Below are positions 61,001 through 64,000 of a stretch of DNA of 64,000 bases, one piece after another; the first letter of the stretch is position 1, and every line of letters begins with the position of its first letter. The stretch comes from Gigantopelta aegis. Its lineage: Eukaryota > Mollusca > Gastropoda > Neomphalida > Peltospiridae. The notes below the pieces were generated by a model. The model was not told the DNA's origin, did no database searches, and saw nothing but the letters and a program-made list of their open reading frames with translations. The translations under genes and the position numbers were made by a program. The stretch covers positions 50,975,000-51,038,999 of the forward strand of contig NC_054704.1 in the NCBI RefSeq assembly GCF_016097555.1, in the 5' to 3' direction.

Positions 61001-61942
61001 CAATGGGCCACCAGTGGGGATCAATCCTAGACGAGGGCTATACCAGTGGGCTATGTCCCACCCCTATACACATATAAATTGTTATTTACCTTATCAAAGT
61101 GAATGACTGTGTCTCCGAGGGAGTCCTGAGCGAAGGGGGAATCCCAGAGACTTGTGGAAGGAGTGGACAGTGAGCTAGTGTTGTCGGCCAGCTCAACATA
61201 GTCAAATTGGTCATTGTGCAGAGCCCCGGTAGCCTGCAGTTCACTCAACTTCTTCTTCTTGGCAGATGCTGCCAAGTGTTTCTTCACCTGAGACTGTGTG
61301 TAAAAAGTATGGCAATGCAAAGCTGGGATGAATAAATGTTTATCAACATCTCAGCACAAAAATAATGCTTTGTTATTGGATGTTAAACAAAGGTAAAGAA
61401 GTTGATACATTGAGGATTGTTTTAGAAATAATTACATTTATTTTGTAATATAGGTAATTTATTTTAATACTCAGTGTATGTGGTTGCGTGTGAACACATC
61501 TGTGTGAATGTTTTTAATATTATCCAAGATTTAGTCATGAGCTGTAACAGTGTCTCTGTGAAATAAAATTTATATTAAAAAAAAACCCAGAAATAAAACC
61601 CGATTTGGTCAAGACATTTCACACAGGAAATGGGAAGGTACTTTATTTTATTAATTTCCACATCTATATGGATACAAAATAGTAATTAACAAAATACAGT
61701 AGTCTCGAATGTGATATCCATTATGTATTGTAACGGGACAGGGGGAGAGAAAAGCACTTAAAAATGTGGAGTGGAATTGATACTGTGTGAAGGCTGTTCC
61801 AAAAATGTTTACAATCATTGGTAAAAAACAAAAAGGCACTCACTTTAATTTCTTCCTCATCAGAGGTTGCTATACTCTCACTTGGAGTTAACTCTGATGC
61901 TGTCCAGTTCTCACCAGCATTACCCATCCATGGGGAACGTAC
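49674..61942 (-). CDS. pcm1: PCM1 (pericentriolar material 1), C-terminal part; 5' end outside the window
   Basis: Eleven minus-strand coding exons: 61942-61844, 61293-61090, 60579-60412, 59219-58981, 58510-58372, 58241-58092, 57037-56916, 53764-53404, 52933-52865, 52291-52171, 49687-49674. All introns are GT-AG and all phases agree (1686 nt, 561 residues plus stop). Exons 4-5 carry the most conserved block: YPRIDTAQLDQQIKSIMTEV, KEHMDDVCSPQLL, FFHRQLGSILQDSMAKFEGR and MRECGEEILVEMSEVLFNEL, very close to vertebrate PCM1 as I recall it. Exon 3 is a likely coiled coil (ALERMQEYKKTQ ... QQRLKEVRQ). Exons 6-10 are acidic and low in complexity (IGSDEDDDEIDESQS), also as in vertebrates. PCM1 scaffolds centriolar satellites and helps deliver proteins for centrosomes and cilia. 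The last coding exon (DSFA, stop 49674-49676) rests on splice signals only and is the weakest call. Confidence 0.93.
49849..51983. mobile_element. 2.1-kb hAT-like element filling the last PCM1 intron
   Basis: CAGGGCTCACCCTGGATC at the left and GCGAGCCCTG at the right, flanked by ATTAG on both sides (49844-49848, 51984-51988). Both ends carry many TTAGCCA and GGCTAAT motifs, like the MITE at 37309-37490. The interior includes 35 consecutive G (50115-50149) and a 65-codon plus frame at 50419-50616 that I do not recognise. No transposase domain is visible. Confidence 0.8.
52400..52498 (-). mobile_element. Very short SINE 3' end with target duplication
   Basis: TTTAGCAAATAGT occurs at 52400-52412 and 52486-52498. 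The 73 bp between are only the end of tail b (TTATTTAATGACGCCACTAG). PCM1 intron. Confidence 0.92.
54144..55747 (-). mobile_element. Tc1-type transposon, full length (about 1.6 kb)
   Basis: The ends TACTACTCAAAAGAATTTAA and TTAAATTCTTTTGAGTAGTA are perfect over 20 bp and sit between TA dinucleotides (54142-54143, 55748-55749). It encloses one transposase gene and lies in the PCM1 intron between exons 7 and 8, on the same strand as PCM1. Confidence 0.96.
54357..55382 (-). CDS. Tc1-family transposase, intact
   Basis: 341 residues from the MVRQQLTI start; the frame is open 12 codons further upstream, but this start gives the usual Tc1 length. The N-terminal half has two helix-turn-helix parts (GNTQRNVALRLGVSQSVVGR; then DQTIRNRLRANNL) joined by GRPR. 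The catalytic domain has FTDKSSF (D153), QDDNARPYRARVV (D243) and PIEHAWDEL (E278). There are 34 residues between the second D and the E, the DD34E pattern of Tc1. GGGSVMVWGGI is also present. The enzyme cuts and pastes DNA at TA sites. With matching terminal repeats, no stop and all catalytic residues, the copy looks young and may be functional. Confidence 0.96.
   Translation of the reverse strand: MVRQQLTIEDRGRAIAWLQDGNTQRNVALRLGVSQSVVGRLWQRYQATNSVRNRPRSGRPRSTTNREDRYITNMALRQRTTTARRLRDNLRTATGTRVSDQTIRNRLRANNLRCRRQAVRPPLLPRHRTARRQWCTLHLRWQRVQWGRVMFTDKSSFSLQFNDGRVRVYRRPGESFADVNVRQRHRFGGGSVMVWGGISIHHRTPLYVVDGNLNGIRYLNEIIRPLVLPGLQQIGGGAVLQDDNARPYRARVVTDFLRQQGIARMDWPAYSPDLIPIEHAWDELGRRVRDNHAPPANLHDLGQLLMAEWQAIPQEFFRHLINSMRQRCVECIRARGGFTHY
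56456..56538. mobile_element. Short inverted-repeat element
   Basis: ATACTGCCCCTCGGGTCTTG and on to TCATAATTT faces AAATTATGATATCAC and on to CCTCAGGGAGTAT. Arms are about 33 bp with mismatches around a short loop. PCM1 intron. Confidence 0.65.
57238..57940. mobile_element. Pogo-type element, 703 bp
   Basis: CAGTGGACTCTGTCTAAACC faces GGTTTAGACAGACTCCACTG with TA on both sides; the inverted repeat differs by one base here. AACCGGACT and ACCGGTTTA motifs recur inside. No transposase is visible. PCM1 intron between exons 6 and 7. Confidence 0.88.
59271..59390. mobile_element. CGTTCCACGAAG-type MITE
   Basis: CCCCTCGTTCCACGAAGTGA faces ATTGCTTCGTGGAACGGGGC. A relative is at 42008-42118. It is close to PCM1 exon 4. 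Confidence 0.75.
59700..60222 (-). mobile_element. Probable tRNA-derived SINE with a different head
   Basis: The minus strand starts GAGCTCCGTGGTCTGTTGGA with a B-box-like GTGGTTCAAATCTCG, then a long pyrimidine-rich body. It is unrelated to the shared-core SINEs. The 116-codon frame across it is not a gene. Confidence 0.5.
60673..61075 (-). mobile_element. SINE, head 1 with tail b, internal duplication
   Basis: Tail b and core, then a segment of about 115 bp repeated in tandem (CCCACAGACAGGATAACACA; TGGCTGGAACRAGAAATTGC twice), then a shortened head. The repeat probably arose after insertion or during reverse transcription. It ends 14 bp from PCM1 exon 2 of this window. Confidence 0.8.
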
Positions 61943-62131
61943 CTAAAAATATTTAATAAAAATATTAACACTCAAAGGATATTTAAAATATATTCTCATA
62001 ATCATCATCAGTCAATGGAGAAAATCACATGGCCTTTGTTGAATAAACAAGGTAGTTGGCCACAAAAAAATAATTATGCACCCAGGAATAAAGTCAACAA
62101 CATGCAGACAAGGTGATTAATGAAACAATTA

Positions 62132-62966
62132 CCGTATTTGACCGGAAATAAGCCCATGTCTTTGAATAAGCCCCCCTCCGTTTTGATAGCATTTAAGAAA
62201 TTAGGCCCTCATTCGTAAATAAGCCCACCCCCAACTTCGTCACCTTATAAATAACATGAAATTGCAAGTTTGCTCAAAGTTCATTTAAAAGGTCATACCT
62301 CCTGTAGATAATTAAACACAAATGTAACACAATATTTTACCACCAGTGAGATTTAGCAGTCTAACAATAACAGTGTGTAACATTGTTTTCAATTTCATGC
62401 CTGCAGTATTTCTCTGAAGTATCCCAGCCCAAGTATGAACTAAAAACCAATGTCTATTTTTACCACCACACTGGGTCCGCAGTTAATGCTAATTAAGCAA
62501 ATACCTTATTCTGATTGGCTAAGAACAATGACCTTAGATTGACAATTCTTTGTAGTGTACGCTGGCTGCTTGTGTCAGAAACGTGTGTATAGGCTACTGA
62601 GTTTGTTGTTAATTGCTGTTGTTTTAAGTCTTCTCAGCATTAAATTTTGGATGTAAATAAACAGCACTGGTAAGTAATTGTAACATAGAAGGTGTGTTTC
62701 TATTAATTAGATACTAGTAAAAAAAAACCACAATTTAATTAATAAACAATTATTATTTATTAATAACAAATGGAACACTAATTAATAGATGTGCTACTGA
62801 ACGTTTTTTTTCTTCCTAGTTCATTTAAGTATTGTTATTTATTTTAATTATTATTATGAAAAAAAAATTCTACAAAACTGGCCTCTTGTCTGGGAATAAG
62901 CCCACCCCATGCTAAGCTCACAATGAGTTGTCTTGGCCCCCTGGGCTTATTTCCGGTCAAATACGG
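62132..62966. mobile_element. TA-flanked inverted-repeat element, 835 bp
   Basis: CCGTATTTGACCGGAAATAA plus GCCC at the left and its exact reverse complement at the right (24 bp perfect), flanked by TA. The inner sequence repeats AATAAGCCC motifs. No coding region. A TA target and this length suggest a mariner/pogo-type non-autonomous element. Confidence 0.92.
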
Positions 62967-63149
62967 TAATGAATATCATGAGTGATTAAACAAAGATAAT
63001 TCAACAAGGTTATTCTTCCAAAGATTTTATATTTTGAAAATTTTTAATATTTTTGTTAAAAGCAATTATTTTATGTCATTGAGATTTGGAATAAGTATAG
63101 TATAACTATAGCAATTCCATCACACAATTACCAGCTTAAAAAACATGGC

Positions 63150-63649
63150 GATCCATAAATGTTTGGCGGCGGTTGTCTGATGGTATTGGGGGTAATCAAC
63201 TGTGATTTCAGGAGTGATCTCATCATTGTCCATGATGCCCTTACAGCCCAGCGTTATGTTGACGTTATTCTAAGACCAGTTCTCTAGCCACTTTTGCGCC
63301 GTCACCGAAGACCAGGAGCTCCCCTTCTGTTTCAACAAGCCAATGCCTGTCCACATACTGCAAGAATTACCCAGGCATTCCTGCAACAAGCCGGTATCAC
63401 CGTTCTGAACTGGCCTGCAGTTTCACTGGATTTGAACCCAATTAAACACATGTGGGACGAGTTAGGATGTCGTGTACGTCACCGCCAGCCACCACCGAGT
63501 AACGTCGCTGAGCTTGCACAGGCATTGCAGGAGGAGTGGAGGAACATTCCTGTGGCTTATTCCTGTGACGTTTGTGCCAATCCTTTCCCTGTCGTCTTCA
63601 CGCATGCTCAAAGGCCAATGGTGGACACACCAGATACTGACCTTGATAT

Positions 63650-63684
<35 letters not shown>

Positions 63685-63690
63685 TTGAAC
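63150..63690 (+). pseudogene. Tc1-type transposase relic
   Basis: The plus strand reads the C-terminal half of a Tc1 transposase: VINCDFRSDLIIVHDALTAQ, then a stop, then FQQANACPHTARITQAFLQ, NWPAVSLDLNPIKHMWDEL and ELAQALQEEWRNIP. A frameshift follows; the final NGGHTRY-like end is in another frame. The catalytic aspartate (QQDN in the family, QQAN here) and glutamate (NPIEH, here NPIKH) are both replaced. The N-terminal half is missing. It ends at 33 consecutive G (63650-63682). It is a different subfamily from the intact copy at 54144. Confidence 0.9.
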
Positions 63691-64000
63691 TTTTTGATTA
63701 CGAATGCAACTCGATTACTGATGATAACTGGCCATGTTTCCATGTGAATGTATCTCATGAATACCAGTCATTAATGTCATATCACATTATCCATCAATTC
63801 ATTAATAGTTGTTTTTGCGTTTTCATTGTGTGTCAGTATATGTAATTTACTACAAGTTATTTATTTCAGAGCCAATTGATTTGTAAATTGCACATACAAA
63901 TTGTATTTCTTTGTTATTTCCAAAACACTTTTACTTTTCTTCTTACATCAAACCAAACTGAAATTATTTACAAAACACATTTTAATAGAATGACTATAGA

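Overview
This is a 64-kb piece of an animal nuclear genome. The genes have GT-AG introns, the intergenic DNA is AT-rich, and SINEs, miniature inverted-repeat elements (MITEs) and microsatellites are dense. The SINE core that recurs here (tRNA-like head, GATCCCTTGCTGCTAAT core, GTCGTTAAAYAAAAC 3' end) is, to my knowledge, typical of molluscs, so a mollusc is the best guess. The class cannot be decided from the sequence.

Layout. (1) 1-3.0 kb: degenerate satellites, a MITE and a SINE. (2) 3.8-20.2 kb, plus strand: a tandem array of Rab9-type small GTPase genes. Three copies have intact single-exon coding regions (3838, 10021, 19568). A fourth is a fragment (17054-17588) split by a MITE. Several kb of flank were duplicated with each gene, and several mobile elements sit in one unit and are absent from the matching site of another. 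(3) 20.2-24.3 kb: a LINE 3' end and other repeats. (4) 24.3-36.7 kb, minus strand: a complete ADCK2-like (UbiB/ABC1 family) gene with 11 coding exons joining in frame into 670 residues. (5) 36.8-49.6 kb: no gene found. It holds MITEs, a split SINE, a 59-bp hairpin insertion and long AT-rich stretches. (6) 49.7-61.9 kb, minus strand: the C-terminal part of PCM1 (pericentriolar material 1), 11 coding exons giving 561 residues; the 5' part lies beyond the window. Its introns carry an intact Tc1 transposon, a pogo-type MITE and a 2.1-kb hAT-like element. (7) 62-64 kb: a TA-flanked inverted-repeat element and a decayed Tc1 relic.

The three host loci are not known to act together. Rab9 serves endosome-to-Golgi transport, ADCK2 is a mitochondrial atypical kinase-like protein, and PCM1 scaffolds centriolar satellites. 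The striking content is the Rab9 array with patchwork sequence exchange between copies, the modular SINEs that mix heads and tails around one core, and several insertions whose empty site is present in the same window. All splice sites and homologies were read by eye; no alignment or database search was run.
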